A DNA stretch of 64,000 nt from Volvariella volvacea V23 (GCA_000349905.1 KB722761.1:379647-443646), one strand, 5' to 3'; shown: positions 35,381 to 47,750, counted from the stretch's first letter. A program made the numbers and translations. Notes: generated from the sequence alone by a model not told the origin.

Positions 35381-36364
35381 ATGAAGCTCGTCCACAATCC
35401 AATGTGCATGAGTACCACTCGCCAGGGCAAACTTCACGTTCGATTCCCCGACAACTGGCCTGGTTGGAACATACCAGAATGTACACTCTCCTCAAGCTGG
35501 GATCCCTCCGCTCTAGGCTACGTACCTAAACCTCCATCTACATCACCGTCACCCAAAATCCCTCCTCCACACCACACTCCAAACTCCCTCCGGGTGGCAA
35601 ACTCGATAGCGGTCAAAGTAGAGGACGACCCATCCTGCGACTATGGCTCCGACTCACCAGTCTTCCGGGCCCGAGTCGTCAAATCTTCCCTGTCGCATTT
35701 GCACCGTTCAGATTCATCGGAGGACTCGGATGCGGCGAACAGTTCACGGTTCACTCAGGCCATCGACCCACCGTCCGATACATACCTCGCCCTCAAATTC
35801 GCGCTTCGCGAGGACTTAATCGACGATCTAATTCAGGAAGCGAATGCATATGCCGGTCCGTTGAAGCCTTTGCAGGGTGCTGTGGTTCCGAGATGCTACG
35901 GGCTATTTCTTGGGACGTATGATGACGAGGAAGGAGTTGAAGGCGGACAGAGTATCGGGTGTCTCGCTTTGGAGTACTTTGGAGAAAATATAAGAGTGCA
36001 GTTTCGGGGTCTTCCTCTTGACTCTCGGTGCGTGGACTCTACGCTCCGCCGTTCTACATGTACTCAAACCTTGGGCGGATCTCATCCCGGTTTCTATTAC
36101 CAGACTCCGCCTCCTCCAGGCAGTGTCTTGCATCCACGGATGTGGTTTGCTCCATGGCGATTTTGCTGAACGCAACGTTCTGGAGCGCGACGACGATTTT
36201 CGGATAATAGACTTCGAGCAAGTCCAAAGCCATGTCTGCCCTGGGCTTAGTGAGAGGTATAACGAAAGCAAGTTGGATGAGATCCCATACCCTGAGGATA
36301 TCCTGTGTCCGTACTTGCAAGAGCTCTGTTTCGAGGACCTGCAAATTTGGAGAGAGGGCTATTA
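35381..36364 (+). pseudogene. Protein-kinase-like gene with a frameshift
   Basis: The first frame opens at the ATG at 35381 and encodes a Pro/Ser-rich start, then YLALKFALREDLIDDLIQEA and CLALEYFGENI, which look like the N-lobe and hinge of a kinase-like fold. The second frame, shifted by one base near 36015, continues with LLHGDFAERNVL and DDDFRIIDFEQ. These match the catalytic-loop HGD...N and the DF(G) metal-binding motifs of atypical kinases common in agaricomycetes. No intron of credible length spans the shift. The product therefore seems split unless there is a sequencing error. The C-terminal lobe is short. Conventional kinase activity is doubtful; the family role is unknown. Confidence 0.6.
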
Positions 36365-38661
36365 AATAAGCATGTTATCATTCACTGTATTCTGGGAGAT
36401 CCTAACAATTCTCACAATAGGGTCGAAATCGTACCATTTTCCAGCTCGTAGAATGGTGAAATGGCCAGAAGCGTTTCTAAAGGGAATAGTCGAGTACGAA
36501 TACTTGTATTTGCCTACTTTTGGCTTCTGTTTTCAGACAGCTCATCATGTGCTAACACAATCTAAAATGTCGCACTACCAGTGGTACTCTCCCAATCCAA
36601 TTTCGCGGGCTGGTTTTGATCTGCATCGCATAAGTACGTAAACCCTACTCCTCGCAATTGCTGACGTTGACGATACAAGTCCTCTCAAAACCTTGGATGC
36701 GACTTTAACCACGTCCTGAACTACCTTTGTGATTAGATCGACTTCACTGTGCCACTTGGCCCTAACCTTGTAGGGTGGTCACGGACGTGAATACATTATA
36801 CAGTGCGAGGAAGCGTGCACCTCGGGCTGATCTATCTATGTTGCTTCCCCCCAGTCCCCTTGTCACCAATCTCTGTGGGTGCGCATTGTCCGCGTCACCT
36901 CGTACACGCTGGACACTAGAATGGTGTGGATGTCAGTGTCTGCGTCCAACGAGGACATAGAGGCCCTCCTGTGGTAACTGGTGCGTTACGAAGCCTGAAG
37001 AGGGATAGGATTCTAGGAAGTTGCAATGAGCCAAGGAGCGCCCTGGATGACACTGGAGGAACAGAACATTCCCTGTCACGTTGTTACGTGTCACAACTCG
37101 TCCTTATCCTCAACCACACTTCATGTCCATCGAGGATTCGTACTAGCCACCTCCCCACAACACCATACTGAATTCGTCGTGTTCGTACCGGTGGTAGTAT
37201 GCACACTGCTCTAAGCCGTCGATGATGATGACTGTCCTCATTGATGCTTTAGCGTAGTCTGGTACCGAGGCTCCACCCTCAGGCTGTGGTTCCATTCTAC
37301 GCCGTCATCACGACAAGTCTGCAATGCTTGCGCTAACACTGGATCGCTAACAGGATTAAGATTAGGACGGATCTATTCTAAACATCGATGTTAATGTGTC
37401 AATATTGAGTGTTGGCGTCGGTGAGCTCTCTTATCTTATTTTCCGCGTGAACCCTGTTCCTCGGCTCAATGCAGGACGTTTATGCATTCAGCCTTAAAGT
37501 ACCGATACTGTCCCCCGGGTATTCTTATGTCAGAAGATTCTCCGATTCAACGCCAAAGCCTCATGACGCAGCAGCCTTGCGTCTAGATCAAGGCATCTAA
37601 CAAGATGTAGAGGGAGGGAGTTTGCATTCGTAAGCATTAACGTGCCCATCCCTGTCATCCTGTTGCTAGAGCGATATTTCTCCAGACGCCGTGCGCCGAT
37701 AGCTGGAATACGTTGTGGAGATTGACACGACGTGTCGCATCTTGGAGTCTTCTAGTGAGTGCTATTTTGGCACAATTCCTGACAACTCATAGGAATGAGC
37801 TCCATCGAGGTCTCTTTTGGTCTTATCAAGACTACCCATGACTTTAATGTACATGGAGTAGGACTGGGCTAATCATCGTCGGGTAATGTTATCATTATGT
37901 TGAGGTCAAAGTGATAGTGAGCAATAAATTTCGAGACCACCATTCGATCTCGTCAATCTCTATTCTCTTTGTGTAGGGCATGGGATGAATACGCTGGTGC
38001 TGCGTTCATTTTATTCAATTTACCGTCTCACTCAGTGTTCCGAGCGGCGTGCCATTCTCATACGTGTGATGTACCCTCATCCACTACTCTTACGATGTGC
38101 ACAAGGAATCGCCGTGGTAGTACTCTGGTAGTATCCATCGATGGGCGATGGTACCACACGCGTATGTTCTCTATACTATCTGTCTCCGCCCAACTTAGCC
38201 ATGGTTCGATTACTAGGTCAAGTCATACCCCGTTCCCTGCTGGATGAATTAGTTTGGTCCTAAATTTGCTTAGCATGGGCTGAATCGGTAGAACCTGTTT
38301 GTTGCGCAGGGAGGGGTGATTGGAGGTTCCAGATTGCATCCATTGCAGTACTCTTCTTGTCCTGTTCTGCATTGCCCTTGAATCCGTAGAACGATGCAAT
38401 GACCCATTTCTCATAACATGGCGCAAATTAGAGTGTCTATTGCTCCTGGCGTCTTTTCCACGACACGTGTGGGAGAATACAACTGTCAACACGTTACATG
38501 CACAGCACGCACGAGGCAAACTGTCTTCTAATGCGGCGATAGAGCTCTTCCTTTGACTACCACCACCTAGGTCGTTCTTTGCGCCGTCCTCACTGTCGTC
38601 CTTGCTATCATTCTCACAAACTCAAGACTCACAAACTCAATTGCACATCCACAGATCTTCA
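36365..38661. other. Gene-poor stretch
   Basis: Only short frames without motifs. It precedes the AT-rich receptor gene. Base composition is ordinary here, unlike the region after 38960. Confidence 0.4.
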
Positions 38662-41600
38662 ATGCGTGCTGTAGGGATAAAGTCCTTCTTGAACGGGTCC
38701 CACACCCCCAAGAATGGAGCGCCTACCTCGGACACTGATCGTCTTCGTACAAGGCTGGCTCATCATATGCTTGTCATTGCTAGTGCACCTATAGGTATTA
38801 TCATTCGACCTTTGAATTCAGGTCCTGTATCCAAGTCCGACCTGGAGAAGGGTTTGGATATCGCCTGCAAAATTGTTGGGCTTGTAGCCACGGGTGCCGG
38901 GGTGATTCCTGTTCCAGGAGTCAAGGAGCTTGTTGAGGCCTTGCATAAAATACTCCAGAATGCTCAGGTAAGTTATTGTGAAATGTTAAATATAATTGAT
39001 GGTTTATTGACTTCTGCAGGATGTTCAATCTACCAGGTCTGAATATGAAGACCTAGTTCAAAGGGCATGCTCTTTGGTTTATGAGATATTCAATGAAGTA
39101 AAGGATAATTATAATCATCTTACTCTTACAGCACAGCATGCTCTTCAAAGACTGTTAAGGTAAAGTATAAGTGCTTATTTTTAATGCTAGAACTTAATAC
39201 TATACCATAAACATAGTGCTTTCAAAGAAATTCAGGCCAAAAGTAGCAGGCAGATTAAAGCTAATAGTATTTCTATTACCTTTACACCTGCACACCATGC
39301 AGCTATTATTTAAGAAATGAAAACTATTATGGAGGATGCATTTAATGCATATAATGTATGGTGCTTTTGATTACTAACTACTATATAATAGCTGACCTAA
39401 TACAGACTATTATGCTGGCTCAAGCAGTTTTCAATGCTAATATGACAAAATACTTTGCTTTAGGCATCCAACAACACCAGTTTTTGCTGAATTTATTGCA
39501 ACCAGTTGATTTTGCAGATAAACATCATGACTCCTACATGAAAGATACCAGAGTTTCTATTTTAAAGAAGGTTAATACTTGGGTATTTGATTCTAACAGC
39601 CCTAATGTGCTTTGGCTGCTTGGTGCACCAGGGGTTGGCAAGTCTGCAATTGCCGAGACCATTAGGTCTAAACTAGTTAATAATACAAATGTCTATATGG
39701 CATTTTTTGCATTTATGAGAACAGATGCCATTACAAGCAACCCCATGTCTTTGTGGAGAACTATAGCTTTTCAACTGGCTCAGTCTTACCCAGAATATGC
39801 ATCACAATTTGTTGATTATAAGCAATTGCCAAGTTTTGCTGATCAATTTGATCAACTAATTAAGCAACCCTTGGAAAGGTGTTTAAATGCTACTCAAACA
39901 CAGAAATTGGTAGTAGTCATTATTGATGCACTAAATGAAGGAGTCTCTATACATGATAGAGCCAAAAGTCAAATCTTGATTAAAGGAATTCAACAATGGT
40001 CAGAACTACCAAAGAATTGCAAACTCTTTGTAACATCTAGATGTGAAGGAAGTATTCAAGTAGCCATACATGATGTCCATTATACTGTTGATCTCAAGTC
40101 TGGTAAAAATTGTGATGAAGAAGCACAAGCTAACATAAAACAATATTTTACCACTGAATTTGCTAGTGTTAGAGGAAGATACAACTATCTTGATTCAGAC
40201 TGGCCAAATCAGACTACTATTGAAGTCTTAACTGCAAAAGCAAGTGGATTGTTTATTTGGGCAACCACAGCAATACAGTTTATAAGTAAAGGGAATCCTG
40301 AAACTAATCTCAGTTTAATACAAAAAGAAGGGCCAACCTTAAGTCAACTTTATACAACATTGCTAAGCCAGAGCATTGAAGATTCAACAATTGAGGCATA
40401 TAACACAATTGCAGGCATGATTTTGTTATCACAAGAGAGAATACACCAATCAATATTACAGCAATTTGCATTATTTTTGAAATATCAAAGAAATACAGTA
40501 GAGTATATATGTGATGCTCTTAAGCCAGTTTTGACTATAGGTGGAGGTTGTATATATATTAGTCATGAAAGCTTTGCTGATTTTATTAGTAATTCTGAAC
40601 AAGCAAGCAAATTTACAATTGATATCTTACTGCAACAGAAAAAATTTACTCTTGCTTGCCTAGATATTATGATCAATCAGCTTCATTTTGACATATATAG
40701 CTTTCCAAGCTCATTTATGAATAACAGTGAAATACAATGAAATTAAAAAATAAAGTATCAAAAGAGCTAAGATATGCCTGTTTATATTGGTCACATTATC
40801 TAATAAGCTCCAAATCAGACAATAACAGTAATTGCCTATATCTGCAACAATTAATACAAAAATTTCTTTGTGAGTTAGTGCCTTTTTGGTTAGAAGTAAT
40901 AAGTATGGAAAATCAAGTAGCAATAGCTATACTATCTATGGCAAATTGTTATATTTGGTGTAAGGTAAGAAAATTCAGACTATTTGTGGATAGTAAAACC
41001 TTAATAATAAATAAATATAGGATATTGACTCAGAGCTTGCAAATATGTGCTTGGAATGGCAACAATGCATTCACATGTGCAGTGAAGTAATATCAACCAA
41101 CTTGTCTCATATCTATCTTTCTTGCATGATTTACATTCCAGAACATAGTAGCATTTATAAGCACTACACAAATTATTGTAAAAGGCCATGGCTTAAAAAA
41201 AGTGCTAATTATAACTTCCCAAAACAAATAATCCAGTTGCAACTAAGGAGTGAATGTAATCAAGTTGTTTGGTCTCCTCACAAAGCAGAAATTGCAGCAT
41301 GCAGTAATACCGAACTTTCAGTTTGGAATCCTTATACTATGCAATTAAAGATAGAAATTAAAGAGCCTTTTACTTGTTTAGCATATTCACCAAATGGACA
41401 ATATATTGTATCTGGATCAAGTAATGGAAATGTTAAAATATGGAATAGTGAAACAGGTCAGCTAATAAGTAAACCAATGAAGGGTCATAGTGGTGAGATA
41501 ACCTCAGTTATATACTCACCAAATGGAAGGCATATTATCTCTGAGTCAAAAGATGGTACTATTAGAATTTGGGATAGTAAAACAAGTCAACCATTTGGTG

Positions 41601-43243
41601 AGCCACTGCAAAAGCATACAGGCCCAATAACTTCAGTTGCATATTCACCAGATGGTGAGTATATCATATCTGGTTCATGTGATGAATCTATTCAAGTTTG
41701 GAATAGTGAAACAGGTGAACCTATTGATATGCTGCAGTTACAAGGTCACACTCATTGGGTGAAATCAATTACATATTCACCAGATGGTAAATATATCATA
41801 TCTGGTTCCTATGATCAAACTATCAAAATTTGGAATAGCCAGACAGGCCAGCTAATTGATGAGCTAGTTCAAGGTCATACAGGCTCTATAACTTCAGTAA
41901 CATACTCACCAAATGGAAAATACATTGCATCTGGTTCTTATGATAATACTATTAGAGTTTGGAATACTGAAATAGGCCAATTTGCTGGTGAGCCACTACA
42001 TGGTCATACAGAAGGAATAACATCAGTTTGTTATTCACCAGATGGAAAATATATATTATCTGGTTCTGATGATAGGACTGTTAAGGTTTGGAATGGTGAA
42101 GTAGATCACTTGGAATTTAAACCAATACAGATATATCTTGGCCAAGTTAAATCAGTTGCTTATTCATCAGATGGAAATCATATTGTATCTGGCTCAACAG
42201 ATAATATTATTAGAATATAGAATAGCAAAACAGGACAGCTTATTGGTGAACCATTGCAAGGTCATACAGATTTGATAACCTCAGTTGCTTATTCACCTGG
42301 TGGACAATATATTATATCTGGTTCCTATGATACTACTATTAGGATTTGGAATGGTGAAACAGAAGAACCCATTGGTGAACCATTTGAAGACTATTCTTGG
42401 ATTATTTCAGTTGCTTATTCACCAGATAGAAAATATATTGTGTCTTGTTCAGAAAATAAAGCTGTTATTTGGAATAGTGAAACAAAAAAACTTGTTTGTA
42501 AACTATCTGAAATTCATAAAGATTTGATAACCTCAGTTGCATATTCTCCAGATGGAGAAATTCTTGTATTAGGATTTGGAGATAATACAATTAGGACTTG
42601 GAATAGCATAACTGGCCAACCAGCAAGTGAACTATTGGAAAAACATACAGATTGGGTATCTTCAGTTGCATATTCACCATCAGGTGAATACATTGCATCT
42701 GGCTTATATGATAGCACCATTAGAATTTGGAATAGTAAAACTTATGAACTGATTGATATGTCATTTCAAGGCCATACAGATAGAATCACTTCTATTGCAT
42801 ATTCACCAGATGGTGAGTATATTGCATCTGGTTCTGAAGATAAAACTATCAGAATTTGGAACAGTAAAACAGGCCAACTAGCTGCTGGACCGTTGCAAGG
42901 GCACACAAACCACATAACCTCAGTTGCTTATTCACCAGATGGAAGATATATTGTGTCTGGCTCAGATGACAAAACCATCAGAATTTGGGACTCTAATCTA
43001 TTCGATATGTCTACAACTCAACAACCAGGTTCTCTTACCAATGATACATTGGTTTCAATTACTTGTAAAGACTCTTGGGCTATAGACTCAAATCAAAAAA
43101 CAAAATTATTTTGGCTGCCACCCCCTATTGACTGTAGTATATATTCTCCTTCATTGGTACAAACAATTTCTTCTCATGCTATTGTCTCAATATTTGATGT
43201 TATTCCTGATACATATGGCACAAATTGGAAAAAATTCTTGTAA
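38662..43243 (+). pseudogene. AT-rich NACHT-WD40 receptor gene (STAND), 14 WD repeats, broken by stops and frameshifts
   Basis: Exons 38662..38967, 39020..39159, 39217..39355 and 39406 onward are joined by clear GT-AG introns. The N-terminal part has the motif GAGVIPVPGVKELVEALHKI and helical sequence resembling the MLKL-like helical domain of agaricomycete receptors. The NACHT domain follows with Walker A GAPGVGKSAIAE (near 39630) and a Walker B-like VVVIIDALNE. After helices come 14 WD40 repeats, 41260-43005, mostly in the form ITSVAYSPDGxYI(I/A/V)SGSxDxTIRIWN. Lesions are: an in-frame TAA at 39311, a -1 shift near 40737, a second shift near 41045-41085, and TAG at 42218 in place of the Trp codon of repeat 8. 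From intron 1 on, the sequence is about 30% GC. Such proteins sense ligands with the propeller and signal non-self; this copy is probably dead. Confidence 0.8.
41260..43005 (+). repeat. WD40 repeat array, 14 units of about 126-129 bp
   Basis: Units are about 42-43 codons, each with SPDG and a GH dipeptide or its remnant. Fourteen units would make two seven-bladed propellers. Repeats 2-6, 8, 9, 13 and 14 are the most alike; repeats 1, 7, 10 and 11 are the most diverged. Confidence 0.85.
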
Positions 43244-43542
43244 TATGCTAATAGTTCTTTATTTTGTTCTGCAGCCTTCATAGCTTGACATGTATTCATG
43301 TATGCTTTTAATTATATATGTTAGGCTTTTTTTGTTGTTTTTGCACTCTTAATTATGTCAGCTGGCAAAACTCATGCTTGTAAGACTAAGTACATACAGT
43401 AGCAGACAAAAGTGCTGTTATTCCACAACGTTCTTTTTCCGGTACATGCAAACATGTTAGATAGCCTTGAGTAGTCTAAGTAAGGTAGTATAGAGAATCT
43501 ATGGTATGTTTGTACATAGGGTGAAACACGAAATAATGACAA

Positions 43543-44785
43543 CTACAAAGATCCTGAAGTGGTGTCGCCAGCATGATCACTTCCACCTGTCGAAGTCCCC
43601 TCTCCATTCCCATGGCCAGATCCACCTGTGCTGGCAGTCCCACAACTCTGTTCGATCTCCTCGTCCACTTTGTTTAGCCTCCTTAACGTTGCTTGTAACA
43701 CCCTCTGTCTCCTGTCCTCCTGATCGTCCACAGAAACTCCTGAGAAGGGTATTGACGATGAAGATGACCCGCCTCCACCGAGGGTGTACCCACCGCCTGA
43801 GCTGCTACTGAATGTATCGATTTCTTCGGTATCCAATGGTTCGTAGTAGTCACTACGAGCAAGCGAGCCTCCTAGACGGTGGCTGCCTTCCGCTGACGAT
43901 CGCTCGAATTCCGCGACTTCTCGGTTGAGTTGCGAGTTGAGCTGCTTGAACTATGCAACACGATGAATCGGCGTCTGTGCCAGTCGCACTCTAGGGGTAG
44001 GGGAATGGACTCACGTTCTCATCGTGATCACCCCAAACGTTGTGCGTCAACTCATGACACAATACTCTCCTCACATCGGAGTATAACCTAAATCCGTCGT
44101 ATTTATCTGTCCTCAATCTCAACTTGATCTCCTGGCCTGCATTCACGTTCAACCCCAACAGGTTCGGATGTTCGTGCGGCGCTAACTCGGTTAATAGGCC
44201 CACACTAAATTTGTGTTTCGCCATGACGTGTTGGATAGCTGGGTCGTCCGCTAATCTGTTCAGGAGGGAGGTAGCGGATGAGGGGTTAGGCAGGTGTGCA
44301 AGGGGTCGCATGTTGTGGAAACGGTATTGAAGCGATGGTGTCGAGGTGGATGCGAAGCCAGTTGAACGAACCTGTGAGACAAATTTCAACGTTAATAGAG
44401 CGAATAAGTGATGAAAGAATCTACGCACTTTAGCTTGAGGCTTGGAGGCTCTTTCCCTCATAATCCTCTCCCTCTTTCGCCTCTCGTCCTCGATGGCATG
44501 TAAACTCTCAATCTCCCCGATGGTGGATCCCAGTAGTTGAACTTTGATTCCATCTTTCAACCCAACGTCCCTAACAGTCACCTCGTCTGGTCCATCGACC
44601 TTGCCTGGCTTCTTGCCCTTATATAACAGCTTCTGTAGGGACGGTGGGATGGACGTAAGCTGGTGTATCTGGTTCTGAAATTCAGAGAGTGGGCTTGAAG
44701 GTGAGACAAGGACTTTGTGAGTCGTGCCACGATGAGAGATGTGAATTGTTATTGGAGAATCTGAGGGTGGGCTCGCAGGGGCCAT
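43543..44785 (-). CDS. Ubiquitin-like and WLM (Wss1-like) metalloprotease
   Basis: Three exons (44429..44785, 44015..44371, 43543..43950) join in phase 0 to 373 residues. Residues of about 10-90 form a ubiquitin-like domain (ITIHISHRGTTHKVLV, LQKLLYKGKKPG). The middle is a WLM domain with the active-site line VLCHELTHNVWGDHDEN. His225, Glu226, His229 and His235 are the expected zinc ligands and catalytic base. Wss1-like proteases cleave DNA-protein crosslinks and bind SUMO/ubiquitin and Cdc48; UBL-WLM proteins such as S. pombe SPCC1442.07c are the closest layout. The C-terminus is Ser/Gly-rich with a short helical RRQRVLQATLRRLNKVDEE. All catalytic residues are present. Confidence 0.9.
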
Positions 44786-45532
44786 TCCTTGTTGTTGGTT
44801 TGCGTGGGTGTCCCAGGGAATAGATATAGAGTACGGTGCTCTTCAGCTCAAAGGCTCGAGAACAAAGGGATACTGTGGATTGTGAGTGCGAATAAGAGAG
44901 AAAGAGATTGAACTTGCGTAAGCCATCCTCGACGATGGATCTAAAGTCGATGAGTAAGCTGTGGGGTTGCTCAACTCGGCCTCGGGGATTGCCTTGACAT
45001 TTCCCACTCTCCTGTACAATTTCATAACTCTCGAAAAGACATTCACGGTATAGTGACATATTCGATACCTTTAGGGGCTGGCGAAGCAAGCATAACCAGA
45101 CTTGCACCTCTCCATCAAGTACTGAGGCGGAATGCCGCTGGAACTCTAACTACAGCTACAGGTAGACCAGAACGATGCACAGATTTAACCTCTATCTTCA
45201 TAGTGACTTTCCTCGTCCCCACATCCGAGTATGTATTATTACAGCACGCTGCCTGAATCGATACCATAGCTGCAAGTCTTCCTCGAAGTCGGTTTATAAT
45301 CCATCGTATTACCCCACTCCGTAAACCGACAAGGAAAGCCCAAGACTCGCCGAGATTGCGCTATCGAGCCAGAGATTTTTGGGCCCCAATTTCACAGAGG
45401 GTGGGTGACATTGCACGAAATGAGCGCCTGCTCCCTCAGTTCGTTCCCCCTATTCACTGAAATCTATGAATGTAATGGGATACAATTATACATCATAGGT
45501 AATGTTGGGCTCACTATTGCAAAGGCAGAATC
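44786..45532. other. Intergenic region
   Basis: Upstream of the WLM protease gene. The minus-strand frame 44682-45107 overlaps the protease start in another frame and is rejected. No other gene is supported. Confidence 0.45.
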
Positions 45533-46457
45533 CTAATCACCATCCGACTTGGCAATCGGTAGTCGACCAGCTTTAGTTACCGTCGAATAGGTCCGAGAAC
45601 CATTAGGCCCTCCGGGTGATGGGGTCGAGGGTTTCATAGTCCCGGTAAGAATGAAATGCATGTAATTTTCATCCTCGAACTCTCGAAGGAACTGGATGGG
45701 ACATAGAAGCGGCGGCATGGCCACCTTCTCGACAGATCTCCAGTCAGATATATTGGTACGAATCTTGATTCGACCCTTTGGCTAGTACATTAAGGGGCCA
45801 ACTCATTTAGTTTAATAGTCATTTTCTTAAACGGCCTGACCCACCGTATAGAACCTAAGATTCGACACCTTCCCGGAAATTCCTTTGGCATCGAGGATTC
45901 CCCGCCCAATACATGTTGCTTGATTCATTGTAGTGGTCGATGTGCGATGTATTCGAAGATAGAAGAAAATAGGTTCTTCCTGGAGGTCATCGTCTAGGAA
46001 AACGCAATGTAGCTTCCAATATAGGAGCTCCGCTGTGCGACCCATGTAACATCTTCGAGTTCAAAGTTCTCTGGTGTTTTGAGATCGGACAGCTTCTTGT
46101 AAAGTGCTCTATCCATGAGATCTGCAGGAGTCTGAAGATGATCGGCGACATCGACTTCACAATCTTCCACCTGTTTTCATCGCATTTAAAATCTCTGGAA
46201 AATAATCACTACGGGTTACTCACCTTCCAGAGTTCGAGAGTCGCTGGATCTACATAACGCCCCCACTTGTTCTCTATAAACTGCGCAAAAACATCCCTAA
46301 GCTCTGTGAGCTTCCTCCTCCAGTACTTTCCTGGGATATTAACACCAAAGGCGCTTTTCCATGGATTGCCGACATGATCGAAGGAATAGCAGTAAATGAC
46401 GTGGTCAGGAGGCTCCAAGGGTTGACTTTGCAGGGAAGGTAGTCGCACTATGTTCAT
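45533..46457 (-). pseudogene. Crinkler-header-like gene (copy C), frameshifted
   Basis: Same three-exon plan as the intact copy: 46224..46457, 45845..46170, 45533..45781. Exon 1 reads VIYCYSFDHVGNPWKS then VDPATLELWK at the splice donor. Exon 2 is 326 bp where the frame needs 327. The shift is near 46044, where ACATGGG stands for an expected ACATTGGG. Reading through it gives TAELLYWKLHCVFLDD, aligned with TAEPLYRTVQFVFLDD of the intact copy. Exon 3 (SDWRSVEKVAMPPLLC) is open to a TAG and is 25 codons longer than in the intact copy. So either a pseudogene or a single base-call error; the other copies suggest decay. Confidence 0.65.
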
Positions 46458-46874
46458 GTTTGAGTCACTGATTCCCTGCTAGTGCCTGTTGGACGATGGG
46501 AACAAGTAATTGACTGCGCACTGAGCCTGAGGCCTGAGCGGCTACATCACTAATTGTGCATCCGCTGTGTCTGCGCAAACTGCGACACAAGCTACCCTAC
46601 AAATGCACTTCCACGCAGCCACAAAGGCCCAGGTTTGTCTCGACGTGCGGCGGTAAATCAAACCTTCTATATGGCGGTCTGCAGAGCTGCTATTTTGTCT
46701 TTTACGATACTTGCTAAGGGATTGAGCCTTTAGACAATAGTCGGTTAATCACATCTAGCGAGTTCTTGGACTGGAGGTTAGGAGGCCTCAGAATTTTACT
46801 TGTAATTTAAAATCGCTAGTTATAGATATGTTTAACATCCCCAACACCCTCTGTACCCCTAGAATATTCCCAAC
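46458..46874. other. Intergenic between copies C and B
   Basis: About 420 bp between two genes in the same orientation. No gene is seen. Confidence 0.5.
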
Positions 46875-47750
46875 TCAATTGTGCGATGGGAGAGAGTAAT
46901 TGATTGCCCCGGTGACAATAAAGTGGATGCAACTTTCATCTCCAAGCTCCGTAACGAATTCAAGGAGACGCAAAATTGGTGGCACAGATACTTTCTCAAC
47001 CGACCTCCAGTCGGATACGTTTCCACGAATCTGGACTCGATGCTTTGGCTATACAAAGAGGTTAAGTATATTGTGATCAGCTACCGTAGGGTACCTAGCT
47101 CACCGTGTAGAATTTCACATTCAGCAACGCCATCTGAACCCCTCTGGCAGTGGCAACCCCCAGCTCGAAATTCGGCATGTGCTCCTTCAAGGTATTTACT
47201 TCCGACGCGCGATGCACTTGAAGACGCACAAAAATGGGCTCTTCCTTCATTTCGTCATCCAGGAAAACAAACTGCACCGTTCGGTACAGGGGCTCCGCGG
47301 TGAAAACCAGCGTCGCGTTATCGAGCTCCAGGTCCTCTGCTGTCTTGAGATCAGAGAGCTTCGCGTACAAAGCCTTATTCCCCAGCTCTCCAGGCATCCG
47401 GAGATCTGCTACGTCAACGCTATCATTCAACGCCTACCCCTATGGTATTTGAAAACACTACGCAAACAGTCGCACTGGCTACGCACCTTCCAAAACTCGA
47501 GAGTCAACGGATCCACATTAACCTTCCATTTTTCCAATATAACCTGCGCGAACATGTCCCTGAGGGTCGTGAGCCTCCTTCTCCAGTGCTTTGACGGAAT
47601 GTTGACTTCAAAGGAGATTTTCCTCGGATTGGCATTTCGATTGAAGAAGTAGCAATAAATGAAGTGGGAGCTGGGTTGCTGAGTCAGGGCCTGATTCCTC
47701 GGAGGAGGCGATTGAGCTAAGGTGTATTCGGGATCCTGAGACTGGGACAT
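46875..47750 (-). CDS. Crinkler-header-like protein with a probable tandem header (copy B, intact)
   Basis: Three exons (47487..47750, 47104..47433, 46875..47048), all joined in phase 0, give 255 residues. Residues 30-88 run IYCYFFNRNANPRKISFEVN... to VDPLTLEFWK. The shape (hydrophobic strand, FEV strand, TLRDMF helix, final D-TLEFWK before a V codon) resembles the ubiquitin-like N-terminal header of fungal Crinkler proteins, which ends in LWKV. Residues of about 140-198 look like a second, diverged copy (VQFVFLDDEMKEEPIFVRLQV ... NVKFYT), ending exactly at the next exon boundary. The last exon (IRGNVSDWRSVEKVSVPPIL) has no known domain. No nuclease or kinase domain follows, unlike typical Crinklers. 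Role unknown; the family call is a by-eye resemblance. Confidence 0.7.
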
